Shown here: positions 1 through 7,499 of the stretch, one piece after another
How positions within the stretch are numbered: position 1 is the first letter of the stretch
Layout: each line of letters starts with the position of its first letter
Assembly (NCBI GenBank): GCA_041916775.1
Contig: JAYRYZ010000007.1
Span: 1-64,000 of the forward strand
Direction: 5' to 3'
Source of the DNA: UBA2357 sp041916775
GTDB lineage: Bacteria; Pseudomonadota; Gammaproteobacteria; Burkholderiales; Rhodocyclaceae
DNA: 64,000 nt
Program-made: the position numbers and the translations under genes
Notes under the pieces: generated by a model
What the model was told of the DNA's origin: nothing
The model's input: the letters and a program-made list of their open reading frames with translations, nothing else
Databases searched by the model: none

Positions 1-128
1 ACTTCGACCGACTTGGCGTGCCCCGGCTCTCATGACCTCAACTGCTCGAACCGCCCGGTGCGGACCCGCATGCCGGGTGGTGTGGGAGGGGAACGGTCAG
101 GTAAGCTGACCGCCCCTATCCCGATTTA
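1..128 (+). mobile_element. 3' end of a group II intron (domains V and VI)
   Basis: Positions about 48-82 fold as a domain V-like hairpin: CCGCCCGG pairs with CCGGGTGG and TGC with GCA around a short loop. Positions about 84-125 fold as domain VI: GGGA and GGGG pair with CCCC and TCCC, leaving a bulged A in TATCCC as the expected branch point. The GTGGTGTGGGAGG...CCCTATCCCGAT layout is typical of bacterial introns that carry a reverse transcriptase/maturase. That gene would lie to the left of the window. The exact 3' splice boundary (about 123-130) is not certain. Confidence 0.6.
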
Positions 129-191
129 TACCCGCCAAAGAACCCACCGAAAACTCATGCGGTTCGGGGTGCGAGATACCTGCCTCACAGC

Positions 192-213
192 AAAAAGCCG
201 GGTTCCCCCGGCT
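192..213 (-). terminator. Rho-independent terminator for the 95-residue element gene
   Basis: On the minus strand an AGCCGGG/CCCGGCT stem with a GGAA loop is followed by a run of T. It lies just past the stop codon of the minus-strand gene at 240-527, so it should end that transcript. Confidence 0.65.
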
Positions 214-239
214 CGTGCTTTCCTCCCGCCTCTCGGTGC

Positions 240-527
240 TTACGCGGTTTCCGCTATCGCATCAACGAAGCGCAGCAGTGCGCGTTCCCGTTCGGTTAGG
301 TCATGCCCGAACACGTCGGCGGCATCGCTCATCCAGTGCTCTGCGGTGTCCGTGTCGCCGTTGAGCATCGCGTGTGCCTCGCACATCAGCCAGCGTTCAA
401 AGTCGCTCATGCTCTTGCTGACGATTGCATTGTCCAGGTCGCACAGGCTCGCACGTTGAAGCACGGTTACGAGGCGGTCCGTTTGGGTGTCGGTGAAGGT
501 GAAGCCGGTAGAATCGTTGGTAGCCAT
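240..527 (-). CDS. Hypothetical element protein, 95 aa
   Basis: A small acidic protein with no family that I recognise. It has no signal peptide or membrane segment and is probably mostly helical. The start is supported by an AGGGGTC Shine-Dalgarno-like stretch upstream of the ATG on the minus strand. A good intrinsic terminator follows at once, so it looks like a short single-gene unit of the mobile element. A TGTTCC/GGAACA inverted repeat lies about 70-80 bp upstream and may regulate it. No function can be assigned. Confidence 0.6.
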   Translation of the reverse strand: MATNDSTGFTFTDTQTDRLVTVLQRASLCDLDNAIVSKSMSDFERWLMCEAHAMLNGDTDTAEHWMSDAADVFGHDLTERERALLRFVDAIAETA

Positions 528-539
528 GATTGACCCCTG

Positions 540-923
540 TGTGGTCGGTTGTGGTCAGGTGTGCGAGGGGTGGCACCCCCTCGCTTCACCGCTTGTTCCG
601 TCTGGAACAGTTCCACTATAGACGCTATGAGCCGTTATGGTGATGAATATTTATAATAATCATGTGTTTACATGTGTGCATACTTAGGCGTATTGCATAT
701 ACAGCACCCGACGCACCGGGGGGGGATGGGCCAACCCCCCACCCCCTCCCCATACCCCCGCCTACGTGTCCCTCACAGAGGAACCCCCCCTCGAAAGTTT
801 ATCCTGTAAACTAGATATGACATGCGACCATAGCATCAGCGGGGTACGTGACGTTCACATAACTCGGACTCACTGGCGCCGCTCGGCGCTAGAGAAGTTG
901 GGGACGTTTTTGGAGTAGCGGAC
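540..923. other. Gene-free stretch with inverted repeats, an AT-rich patch and a homopolymer-rich tract
   Basis: No convincing gene is seen. The stretch contains a GAGGGG/CCCCTC inverted repeat near 566-583, a perfect TGTTCC-GTCT-GGAACA repeat at 594-609 overlapping GGAAC-A-GTTCC at 604-614, an AT-rich patch near 637-705, and a G/C homopolymer-rich tract near 718-770. It lies between the minus-strand gene ending at 240 and the plus-strand ORF starting at 924, so it probably carries divergent promoters and an operator. No exact promoter could be assigned. Confidence 0.4.
594..614. promoter_or_regulatory. Overlapping inverted repeats, candidate operator
   Basis: TGTTCC-GTCT-GGAACA (594-609) is a perfect inverted repeat. 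It overlaps a second dyad, GGAAC-A-GTTCC (604-614). The pair lies between divergent genes of the mobile element. Two interleaved dyads suit a repressor operator, but no cognate regulator is identified. Confidence 0.4.
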
Positions 924-1388
924 ATGCCCGATGGACTCGACTTTGAATCCTGTGCGACACCGCCCGACGAGGCTGAAGCTGCACGACGCATCGCCCGTAT
1001 CATCCAGCTGGCTGCAATGTTGCCGGAGGAAGCAAAGCGGCGCAGGAACCCCAAAAGACCGCGTTACACCAGGGCGGCGAGACGTGCCGCGCACGTGAGA
1101 AAACTTGAGGCTAGGGCACGAGAAGTCGGCGCCTATTCGGAGATACAACCGATGAACTCGACAAGATCCAGAGACAAATCGAGCGAGAGGTACTCGCCGC
1201 GCCCGCCGAGTCCGGAGTTTCTGGAAGCAGCGAGGCAGCTGTACTCGGCGAACGAGGAACTGCTGAAACTCAACCCGGCGAACAAGGACGCCTTACTTCG
1301 CCAGCAGCAGAAACTGAGCAGCGTGCTGTCGCCTCAGAGAGCGCCGGACCAGCAACAGAACCCGCAGACCCCACAGAAGCCCGAGTAG
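924..1388 (+). CDS. Hypothetical Arg/Lys-rich protein, 154 aa
   Basis: The predicted protein has a basic middle (about residues 40-70, rich in Arg and Lys) and a Gln/Pro-rich C-terminus. It has no membrane segment and no recognised family. A GGAG sequence 8 nt before the ATG supports the start. Two antisense ORFs overlap the first half, but they lack a similar ribosome site and have shadow-like composition. The basic composition would fit nucleic-acid binding, but that is only inference. Confidence 0.45.
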   Translation: MPDGLDFESCATPPDEAEAARRIARIIQLAAMLPEEAKRRRNPKRPRYTRAARRAAHVRKLEARAREVGAYSEIQPMNSTRSRDKSSERYSPRPPSPEFLEAARQLYSANEELLKLNPANKDALLRQQQKLSSVLSPQRAPDQQQNPQTPQKPE

Positions 1389-1668
1389 CCGCGCTCCGGG
1401 CACACGTGCTAGAGAACGGGCAGCGACTATCAAGCCCTTGCCCGTCACAAAGAGCCGGAAGAATCGGCGCGATGCGATGCACTATTGTTACCGCTGATTT
1501 GAGAGTAGTTACTTTATGACTTGAGAGCACGTGTTGATGAGCGTTGGTCGCCCCGCATAGCTGCTCTCTTTTGTCGCAGTGCTTGCCGTTTGATTTGGAA
1601 AGGATGTGTTGTCATAAACTGGTTTATTTTCCTGCCTCCTCGTGTTGTGTCTCTATAGGTGTGTGCTT

Positions 1669-2223
1669 ATGTTCGTGATGCGTATTGGTGTTGCATGTCT
1701 GATAATTGGAGCCCCGTTTTCAGTACATTCGTGCTACGAGCTATATAACTCGCAAGGTCAGAATATATATCGAAGCGAGTTGCCCCCTTTCGATCTCGGC
1801 TACCCCGACGAATCCCCAGAACGGATCTCCAGTAAGAACAATGGACAGCACTTGATTATCTCAAAGCCCCCGTGTGTACTTGAGAGAGAAATTAAGCCCA
1901 TACGAACTAAAGGAGTGCTCGCTAGTCGTCCCGGTCGGATGCCTCAATATGGCGGGGGTGGATCACTTGCCGGCTTGGACGGATATTCAGGTTCCGGGCC
2001 GCTACCTTTTTCGGCCCTTTCAACGGGGCAGGCGGATATTGGCGCTTCTGGAGGTGGTGATTCATACTCACGGGGCGCAATTGATCCATATACCGCGAAA
2101 CAGTATGTTGGAACTCCTGCTGGAGTAATTGATCCATCAAACAGTCTCGTTATGCCGAGGACTGGTCCAAACCAGTTTTTTAATGTTGAAACGGGTCAAT
2201 TCATGAATTTGCAAGAAAGATGA
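1669..2223 (+). CDS. Predicted secreted hypothetical protein of the mobile element
   Basis: The protein starts with a short hydrophobic signal-like segment (residues about 4-20, ending near VHS-C). A short element of the type CYELYNSQGQNIYRSELPP follows, with a spacing I associate with small secreted proteins of integrative elements and plasmids. The remainder is Gly/Ser-rich and low in complexity. Base composition is more AT-rich than the neighbours. An AGGTG motif about 8 nt upstream favours the ATG at 1669 over an upstream in-frame start at 1642. A strong hairpin follows at 2270-2296. Function unknown. Confidence 0.55.
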   Translation: MFVMRIGVACLIIGAPFSVHSCYELYNSQGQNIYRSELPPFDLGYPDESPERISSKNNGQHLIISKPPCVLEREIKPIRTKGVLASRPGRMPQYGGGGSLAGLDGYSGSGPLPFSALSTGQADIGASGGGDSYSRGAIDPYTAKQYVGTPAGVIDPSNSLVMPRTGPNQFFNVETGQFMNLQER

Positions 2224-2269
2224 AGTGAATCACATACGATCCGTGGCCGCGCTTCGGATATTTATATCC

Positions 2270-2296
2270 GGGCACCTCGAGTTATTCGAGGTGCCC
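2270..2296. terminator. Strong hairpin between converging genes
   Basis: An 11-bp perfect stem (GGGCACCTCGA/TCGAGGTGCCC) with a 5-nt loop lies between the ends of the plus-strand gene (stop 2223) and the minus-strand gene (stop 2353). No clear T-run follows on either strand, so it may be a bidirectional terminator or an RNA-stabilising hairpin. Confidence 0.5.
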
Positions 2297-2352
2297 GCTA
2301 GACAGTCGGACATGGTGCAGTGGCGTCCCCCGTGCGCTACGGACCCTCAGCG

Positions 2353-2799
2353 TTAGTTCGGCACACGTGCGTCGTCCGGGTCGTCGCACCCGCCCCCATA
2401 GGCCACCATCAGATTTTTCTCGTGGATCGGTCCGAGAAGGTCGGCGATCTCGTCGTCGGTCAGTCCGATTGTTTGCAGGATCAGCACGTGTGCGGTGAGG
2501 GTGTTGCGGTTCCACGTGCCGCCGATTCGCGCCAGCGACTCGATACCGCCCTCGTAGAGGTCCTCGTCATACCAGACCGGGCTCGGCTCGTAGTCATCGG
2601 CCACACGCGCGAACAGGTGCTGCACGGCTTTCATGATGGTGGGGCGCAGGGTTGCCTGTGCGGTCGGTGTCATGGCCGACCAGTCGGCCGCGATCTTCAA
2701 CCAGGGGATGAGGGGGGAGTCGGGGTGCAGGGTGCACATCAGCATGCCATTGACAAGCACGTTGGCGCGGGTGGGGTCGAGTTTGACGTCGGGGTGCAT
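2353..2799 (-). CDS. Hypothetical element protein, 148 aa
   Basis: A soluble protein without a recognised family. The start is well supported by AAAGGAG about 8 nt before the ATG on the minus strand. It lies 15 bp downstream of the winged-helix-like gene at 2815-3141 and is probably co-transcribed with it. The C-terminus is Asp/Gly-rich. Placement after the replication module suggests an accessory role in the element, but nothing in the sequence defines one. Confidence 0.55.
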   Translation of the reverse strand: MHPDVKLDPTRANVLVNGMLMCTLHPDSPLIPWLKIAADWSAMTPTAQATLRPTIMKAVQHLFARVADDYEPSPVWYDEDLYEGGIESLARIGGTWNRNTLTAHVLILQTIGLTDDEIADLLGPIHEKNLMVAYGGGCDDPDDARVPN

Positions 2800-2814
2800 G
2801 GTCGGTGCTCCTTT

Positions 2815-3141
2815 TCAACGGGGTAGGGAGTAGGGGTCGGCTTGGCCGAACAGGGGGGCAAGGATGGCGGCGGTGCTGGGGCGTCCTCGGGGTACTTGGG
2901 GCACGGTGTACCCGGGCGGTGCGTAGTACGTGCGCCGCGTTCGTCTCCCGCCCTGGCGGGTCCAGCGTTGGGCACGACGCCATCCAAGCAGCTCAAGCAC
3001 GTGGGGGAGGTTGGGTCTGGCGATGCCGGTCAGGGCTTGGAGTTCAGCGGGCCGGTAACAGGGGCGACGTTGATCGGGTTCAAGGCTTGCCCACCACAGC
3101 GCAGCGGCGGACATATCGCGGGAGAGGGTCAGCGGATCCAT
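2815..3141 (-). CDS. Small helix-turn-helix-like protein of the element, 108 aa
   Basis: Residues about 28-60 (from CYRPAELQALTGIARPN onward) have the pattern of a winged-helix DNA-binding unit, followed by a strongly basic Arg-rich stretch (about 61-70). This suggests a small DNA-binding protein, perhaps a replication accessory or repressor. An AAAGGA sequence precedes the ATG. The gene starts directly beside the iteron-like repeat region (3188-3493), a natural target for such a protein. Family assignment is inference only. Confidence 0.5.
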   Translation of the reverse strand: MDPLTLSRDMSAAALWWASLEPDQRRPCYRPAELQALTGIARPNLPHVLELLGWRRAQRWTRQGGRRTRRTYYAPPGYTVPQVPRGRPSTAAILAPLFGQADPYSLPR

Positions 3142-3504
3142 GTTGTAAAGTCCTTTACGGGGTGGGTTGTTTGTCGGGCACGTGGTGTGTCACAGGATCG
3201 GGCTCTGTCACAGGCAAAAAAGGCTACCTGTGACGCTACCTGTGACGCTGAATCCCAGTGCTGGCGCGGGTTGTAGGCGAGTGTCACAAGCAACACACGT
3301 TTTTCGGTCCAAATCGCTGGGTAAGCACGGGGGAGAAAAATTGCCTATTTTTTACGCGATCCTTTTCTAACCACTTAATTCAATAAAAAAGGTGTGACAC
3401 TTGTGACACGTGCCTGAATCCCAGTGCTGGCGCGGGTTCTGGCGTCACAGGATGCGTCACAGGTGCCCGAAAATGCCTGTTCCACCCTGTGACACCCCCG
3501 TGCT
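3142..3504. other. Iteron-like repeat region, candidate replication origin of the element
   Basis: This gene-free stretch holds about ten copies of GTCACA/TGTGAC in both orientations, at about 3188, 3206, 3228, 3240, 3282, 3393, 3402, 3443, 3455 and 3488. It also holds a perfect 25-bp direct repeat at 3248-3272 and 3414-3438, and an AT-rich tract at about 3338-3392 between the two halves. The adjacent gene encodes a helicase. Repeats, AT-rich tract and helicase together match the layout of an origin with a DNA-unwinding element. It must also contain the promoter for the genes at 3141 and below. Confidence 0.5.
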
Positions 3505-5043
3505 TCATTCTTCGGCGGGCCAGTCAGTGCTTGCGCCCGACAAAACAGCCGCTTCAAACTGACGCCGTGCTTCCTCCAGGGTCGGGAATACCCAGAACCG
3601 CGTGCGCTGGCCTGCCCCGGTTCGCCGTTGCGTGTCGCCCAGGTCGGGGAAAACCTTGCGCAGGGAACGACCGATAAACGCCGCGTCGGTGTGCTCGAAC
3701 CGCGCCCCCTTGCGCCCCGCGTACTCTGCGAAGGCATTCACCACCGCATCCCTGCTCTGTTCCCTGTTCCACGCGTTTTCGTGCGTCATCAGGTGCCCCG
3801 CATACAGTCGCGCGTAAAGCCACGAGTGGAGCGGCGAGAGTGACAGCAGTTTCTGCTGGTCGAGTGCGGCGGTGTGGGGGACGTGTCGGACGTTGAACGC
3901 GGTCAGGTCGTAGCGCAGCAGGAACCAGAGGAGCGCGGCGAGCCCGCCGTTTTCCATGTGTGCGGTCAGCGCCGCGAAGTACGCGTGGTCCTGCTTCTTC
4001 ACGTCCGACACGTCGAGCACCAGATAGCGCCGCTCGTCGGTGCCTGCTGGAACGACCCATTCTGAATTTGACGCCATCATGATCTTCAGGCGGTTGCGCG
4101 TCGTGAAGGCATCGACGCCCTTTCGCTCGATAGTGATGGTGGGCTCAGTTACTAGACCTTTCAGCACGTCGGCGCCTGCGCGATCCCCTGCGAAAAACGC
4201 TTCGTCTGCGAACAGAAAGCAGGTGCCCCGCAGGTGCGCGTTAAAGTTTCCGGTCAGGTGCCGACTGTGCAGGATGTGCAAGGCGTGCCCGCCAAAAATC
4301 TGCGCCATCCAGCGCCCCACCGTGCTTTTACCAGTGCCACGCCCGCCGCGAAGCACTACCGCAACTTCGGCGGGGTCTCCGGGCCTCTGCACACAGTGCG
4401 CCAGCCAGCCGAGCAGGTAGCGGAAAACCTTGTCATCGCCCGAGCAGATCACGTTCCGCAGGTGCTTCAGTGCGGGCTTGGCGTTGCCCTCCTTCGGTTC
4501 GATGCCCCACCCGCGCCACAGGTTATAGACGCCCTCGGGGGCTTCCTGTCCAGGCAGCAGGGCGAAGCCGTTCGGATACTCACGCCGTGCGGGGGAGCGA
4601 ATCCAGGCATCTGCGACGCACACCGTTTTCGTGTTGTCGCCGTCAGTGATACGCACCGTGCGGTTTGCGCGCATCAGTCGGTATTCCGACTGAGTCATGC
4701 CAACGATCACACGGTGCCCCATCTCGGGGTCGATGCCTTCTCGAAACACGCCCGCCTTGCCGCCTTCGATGGACACGAAGAACTCGCGGTTCTCGGCCTC
4801 TATAGCGGCGTTCATGCTTTGGGCTGCGGCGTCGAGTCGGTCCTTGTCTGCCGTCTGCTTCACTTCGGCAAGCTGTGCCGCTGCTGTGATCGGTGCCCCC
4901 TGTGGTGCATCAGGCTGAATCTGGATCACTTCGGCGGTTTTCGGTGCGGGCGCCGTGGGCTGCACCGCTTCGGGCTTCCTCCCGGCCTTGAGTGCTTCGA
5001 GCATTGCGCGTGCTTGCTCGATGTTCTGCTGCATGGCGCTCAT
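3505..5043 (-). CDS. Phage/plasmid-type replicative helicase (DUF5906/D5-like), 512 aa
   Basis: Residues 233-241 (GGRGTGKST) are a Walker A motif and 275-282 (CFLFADEA) a Walker B. MMASNSEW (about 322-329) looks like the sensor region of a superfamily 3/D5-type helicase. Residues 25-75 are a Pro/Ala/Gln-rich linker. The family unwinds DNA at the origin of satellites and plasmids, usually fused to a primase. Here the primase part lies in the two genes upstream, and this ATG overlaps the preceding stop as ATGA (5040-5043). Its stop lies beside the iteron-like region. Confidence 0.8.
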   Translation of the reverse strand: MSAMQQNIEQARAMLEALKAGRKPEAVQPTAPAPKTAEVIQIQPDAPQGAPITAAAQLAEVKQTADKDRLDAAAQSMNAAIEAENREFFVSIEGGKAGVFREGIDPEMGHRVIVGMTQSEYRLMRANRTVRITDGDNTKTVCVADAWIRSPARREYPNGFALLPGQEAPEGVYNLWRGWGIEPKEGNAKPALKHLRNVICSGDDKVFRYLLGWLAHCVQRPGDPAEVAVVLRGGRGTGKSTVGRWMAQIFGGHALHILHSRHLTGNFNAHLRGTCFLFADEAFFAGDRAGADVLKGLVTEPTITIERKGVDAFTTRNRLKIMMASNSEWVVPAGTDERRYLVLDVSDVKKQDHAYFAALTAHMENGGLAALLWFLLRYDLTAFNVRHVPHTAALDQQKLLSLSPLHSWLYARLYAGHLMTHENAWNREQSRDAVVNAFAEYAGRKGARFEHTDAAFIGRSLRKVFPDLGDTQRRTGAGQRTRFWVFPTLEEARRQFEAAVLSGASTDWPAEE

Positions 5044-5756
5044 GCTTGCACCTCGCTCGTGAGTTCATCGAATGTGCGGCGGTGGTACTTGGCAAGATAC
5101 CGCGCTGCTTTGAGCCCTTCGTCGGTCAGGCACCCGCCGGCCTCGTGTTCAGCCTTGCACCGCTGCAATGCGGCGTTGCGCGCGGCGCCGAACAGACGCC
5201 CCACCAGGGCAGGAGCAGGTGCGACGGTAGGCGTCCAGTTGATCCACAGGCTTTCGGGGTTGTATCGGCCATCTGCATTCATCGCCTGTGCCTCGATCCC
5301 GCCAGAGTCTGAGAACGCGAACCACAGCGCGGCGCCGTCGTTGTCGGTCAGCTCGCCCACGATCACGCCTCCCTTGAGTCCGCCGAGAGCAAGCATCCAG
5401 GGGGTGTAGGCTTTGGCGTCGAGCATCCCCAGCGCCTCGGCGTAACGGGACACCTGATCGCCTGCGGCAACGGGACGGACTGAGCGGGGGCGCGGCTCGG
5501 GCTTTTCCGGCACCAGTGCCAGCAGGGCGTCAACCGACAGCAGGGCGCCATCCCTGTGCGATCGGAAAGCGCACCCCATGCGCTCGGGATGAACAGCCCA
5601 GACGCCGGCCTGCTGCGCCGGCTTTCCGGTTTGGGGGTCGGCGAGCCCGCAAAGCAGCTCACGATTTACCGCTAGCCAGAGGTCACGCCAGGCGGACGGT
5701 GTGACAGGGCGGTCCAGCCACAACACCACGCGCACGCGGAAATTGTCCGTGCTCAT
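5040..5756 (-). CDS. C-terminal half of a primase (AEP continuation plus PriCT-like domain), 238 aa
   Basis: The first 20 residues (FRVRVVLWLDRPVTPSAW) match the segment that normally follows the STxSH motif inside an archaeo-eukaryotic primase (AEP) catalytic domain. Residues about 100-130 resemble a PriCT-type primase C-terminal domain. It lacks the upstream catalytic Asp and His motifs, which lie in the previous gene (5753-6184). The ATG overlaps that gene's stop as ATGA, in the -1 frame. Either two subunits form one primase, or a frameshift has split a single gene. Hydrolysed substrates and priming specificity cannot be told. Confidence 0.65.
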   Translation of the reverse strand: MSTDNFRVRVVLWLDRPVTPSAWRDLWLAVNRELLCGLADPQTGKPAQQAGVWAVHPERMGCAFRSHRDGALLSVDALLALVPEKPEPRPRSVRPVAAGDQVSRYAEALGMLDAKAYTPWMLALGGLKGGVIVGELTDNDGAALWFAFSDSGGIEAQAMNADGRYNPESLWINWTPTVAPAPALVGRLFGAARNAALQRCKAEHEAGGCLTDEGLKAARYLAKYHRRTFDELTSEVQA

Positions 5757-6184
5757 GACTGTGCCCCATGCGAGAAGGTCGAGTAGGCTATGTACAGCAA
5801 GCCCGCACGCTCCAGGTTGTCGATCACCCGTGCATACTGTTCCGCTGTCAGGTCATCGAGGTCAAACGCGAACCATGCGGAGTCGGTAACGTGGGCACTG
5901 GAGCGCATCACGCCGGCAGTCGGCTCGCCGGCCGCGACAGCCTTCTCGCGTGTTTTCCCCACGAGCTCCGCAGGCTGGAGCGCGCACGGCACGAAGTAGG
6001 GCAGACGGTCCTTGCGATCCGTGATGGTCGGCTCGCCGATAGGGGCAACCCGGTCGATGATCTGGCTCGGCAGCAGCCCCGCCTCGATGTTCGTCGGAAC
6101 CGGGGCGAACGGACCGCGAAACCACGACATGCTGTAGATCGGCGCCTTCCTGGCGAGACTGCGGAGGTTGCGAGGATCAATCAT
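5753..6184 (-). CDS. N-terminal half of an archaeo-eukaryotic-type primase, 143 aa
   Basis: FAFDLDDL (about residues 105-112) fits AEP motif I, which supplies the metal-binding Asp residues. YSTFSHG (about 134-140) fits motif II, with the catalytic His. The ORF stops four codons after motif II, in the middle of the normal catalytic fold, and the rest is encoded in the next gene. The ATG overlaps the previous gene by 8 nt (6177-6184), so all these genes are translationally linked. Expected role: primer synthesis for replication of the element. Confidence 0.65.
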   Translation of the reverse strand: MIDPRNLRSLARKAPIYSMSWFRGPFAPVPTNIEAGLLPSQIIDRVAPIGEPTITDRKDRLPYFVPCALQPAELVGKTREKAVAAGEPTAGVMRSSAHVTDSAWFAFDLDDLTAEQYARVIDNLERAGLLYIAYSTFSHGAQS

Positions 6185-6722
6185 CGCTGCCCCCTTCGCC
6201 CTCGGTCGGCGTTACGTCGATGATGCTGTGCCGCTGCTTTGCACCCGGGATGCGAACGATAAGGCGGTGCTCGTTGGGCTTTGCCGGGGGCGGCTCGGGA
6301 TCGTCGCCACTTAAAAATACGATAGAGGCCTTCGGCGCGTCGTCCTCGGCACGTGTGCGCAGGCGCGCTGCCCTTTCTTCAGCCAACCCCGACAGCTTGA
6401 ACAGCGTTTCTGCGACCTTCGGCGCAGTGGTGGCACTGAGCTTCCCAGCGTCTATCATTTCGCCCAGCTGATCTACCAGCCTTTCCAGCTTCGGAAGGCA
6501 CTGGCGCTTGAGCAGTTCGCCCTCGTGGTGGAGTTGCTCGGCTCGCCCCAGTGCAGCGCGTTGGCTACCCGGGTCGTTGGTGATCAGTTCGAGGAGCGTT
6601 TGAGCGTCAAAGCCGTAGCTCGCTGCAATGGCCTCGGCGTTCTCGGGGGTTTGGAGCACGAGCGCAAGCGCAGTAACCAAGCGGTCCTTGTCGTCATCCG
6701 TTTTGGGTATAATATCAGGCAT
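6177..6722 (-). CDS. Hypothetical element protein, 181 aa
   Basis: An acidic, largely helical protein with a charged C-terminal tail ending in Asp residues. It has no recognised domain, signal peptide or membrane segment. It lies in the alpA-to-helicase operon and overlaps the primase N-half by 8 nt. Its place directly before the primase suggests a replication accessory or regulatory role. This is position-based inference only. Confidence 0.55.
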   Translation of the reverse strand: MPDIIPKTDDDKDRLVTALALVLQTPENAEAIAASYGFDAQTLLELITNDPGSQRAALGRAEQLHHEGELLKRQCLPKLERLVDQLGEMIDAGKLSATTAPKVAETLFKLSGLAEERAARLRTRAEDDAPKASIVFLSGDDPEPPPAKPNEHRLIVRIPGAKQRHSIIDVTPTEGEGGSDD

Positions 6723-6782
6723 GCGTATTCCTTCCGCCGCTCAGGATTCAACCCCTGGCGGCGTTTCTCTTATTGGCTGGGG

Positions 6783-7112
6783 TCAGGCAGCGGGACAGTG
6801 AATGGTCTGGAGCCACCCGTTATCGAAGCCAGGGCGCCGCGACAACTCCACCAGCATCGGCGGGGCGGTCACGAACTCCGCGATCTCGCCATCACTCCAG
6901 TTGTCGATCAGCGGGACCGCCTCGGGCACGTAGAGCAGCAACACGGCACCGCTTCTGTTCTCGACGACCGCGATCTTCATGCGCTCGACGTTACCGGCCG
7001 CATCGCGAAGCCTCGCGGGCAGAAAACTGCCCAGAACGGGCACAGGGTCTCCGTTGCGCCAGGGGCGGATCTGAAGGGTGCGCGCGGGGTGCTTGTCGAA
7101 ATACTCGCTCAT
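6783..7112 (-). CDS. Hypothetical element protein, 109 aa
   Basis: A small soluble protein, not recognised. Its ATG overlaps the AlpA stop codon as ATGA (7109-7112), with the same ATGAGC junction as two other junctions in this operon. This argues for coupled translation and for a real gene. A 60-bp gap follows before the next gene. No function can be inferred. Confidence 0.55.
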   Translation of the reverse strand: MSEYFDKHPARTLQIRPWRNGDPVPVLGSFLPARLRDAAGNVERMKIAVVENRSGAVLLLYVPEAVPLIDNWSDGEIAEFVTAPPMLVELSRRPGFDNGWLQTIHCPAA

Positions 7113-7327
7113 GCTGCACCTCGCATCCGGCTTTCGAGCCAGTCATTGACGGCTTCTGCGTCCCAGGCGCTGGCACGTTCGGAGAGCTTGAAGGGGGCGG
7201 GAAACTTGCCCTCCCTCGCAAGGCGGTAGATGGTCGTGCGGGGAAGCGCAGTCTGCGCGATTACGTCCGGAAGTCTCAGGGCCTTCCGAGGTGCGGCGGC
7301 GTCTGTCGCCGTGTGCTGGTGTGGCAT
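7109..7327 (-). CDS. AlpA-family excisionase-like regulator
   Basis: A 72-residue MerR-like helix-turn-helix protein. LRLPDVIAQTALPRTTIYRLAREGKFPAP is the typical DNA-binding unit of AlpA/Xis-like regulators (seen here as LRLPDVIAQT then TTIYRLAREGKFPAP), followed by a WDAEAVNDWLESR helix. Family members control integrase and excision functions in satellites and islands. The start at 7327 is chosen for its GGAG site at good spacing, rather than an upstream in-frame start at 7396. It heads the replication operon and has a clear sigma70-type promoter at 7362-7389. Confidence 0.8.
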   Translation of the reverse strand: MPHQHTATDAAAPRKALRLPDVIAQTALPRTTIYRLAREGKFPAPFKLSERASAWDAEAVNDWLESRMRGAA

Positions 7328-7361
7328 GTTCGGGTTCTCCGTGGGTTGTGTCTGCCCGCGC

Positions 7362-7389
7362 AAGATACCAAAGCTGCGACACAGTGCAA
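7362..7389 (-). promoter_or_regulatory. Sigma70-type promoter of the alpA-replication operon
   Basis: On the minus strand TTGCAC (7384-7389) and TATCTT (7362-7367) are separated by 16 bp. They lie 35-60 bp upstream of the AlpA start at 7327. The match to the -35/-10 consensus is good but not perfect. Confidence 0.5.
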
Positions 7390-7441
7390 GCCGCAAAAAT
7401 TCAATAAAAACAGATGTTTACTGTGTTAATTAATGTCATGC

Positions 7442-7468
7442 AGTGGCACTGAGTGGCACTGAGTGGCA
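7442..7468. repeat. Short tandem repeat beside the integrase stop
   Basis: AGTGGCACTG is repeated about 2.6 times head to tail between the AlpA promoter and the integrase stop codon. It may be a set of integrase arm-type or AlpA-binding sites. It could also be slippage noise in a short intergenic stretch. Confidence 0.4.
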
Positions 7469-7499
7469 GCCCCCGGGCGTAACTTTTTTTCACCGCCGG

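Noticed and set aside
870..1148. Minus-strand ORF overlapping the hypothetical gene at 924-1388
   Set aside because: It has no ribosome site and the plus-strand ORF has a better start. Neither is certain.
3188..3493. CRISPR array
   Set aside because: The repeated units are 6-9 bases, in both orientations and unevenly spaced; there are no spacers of constant length and no cas genes.
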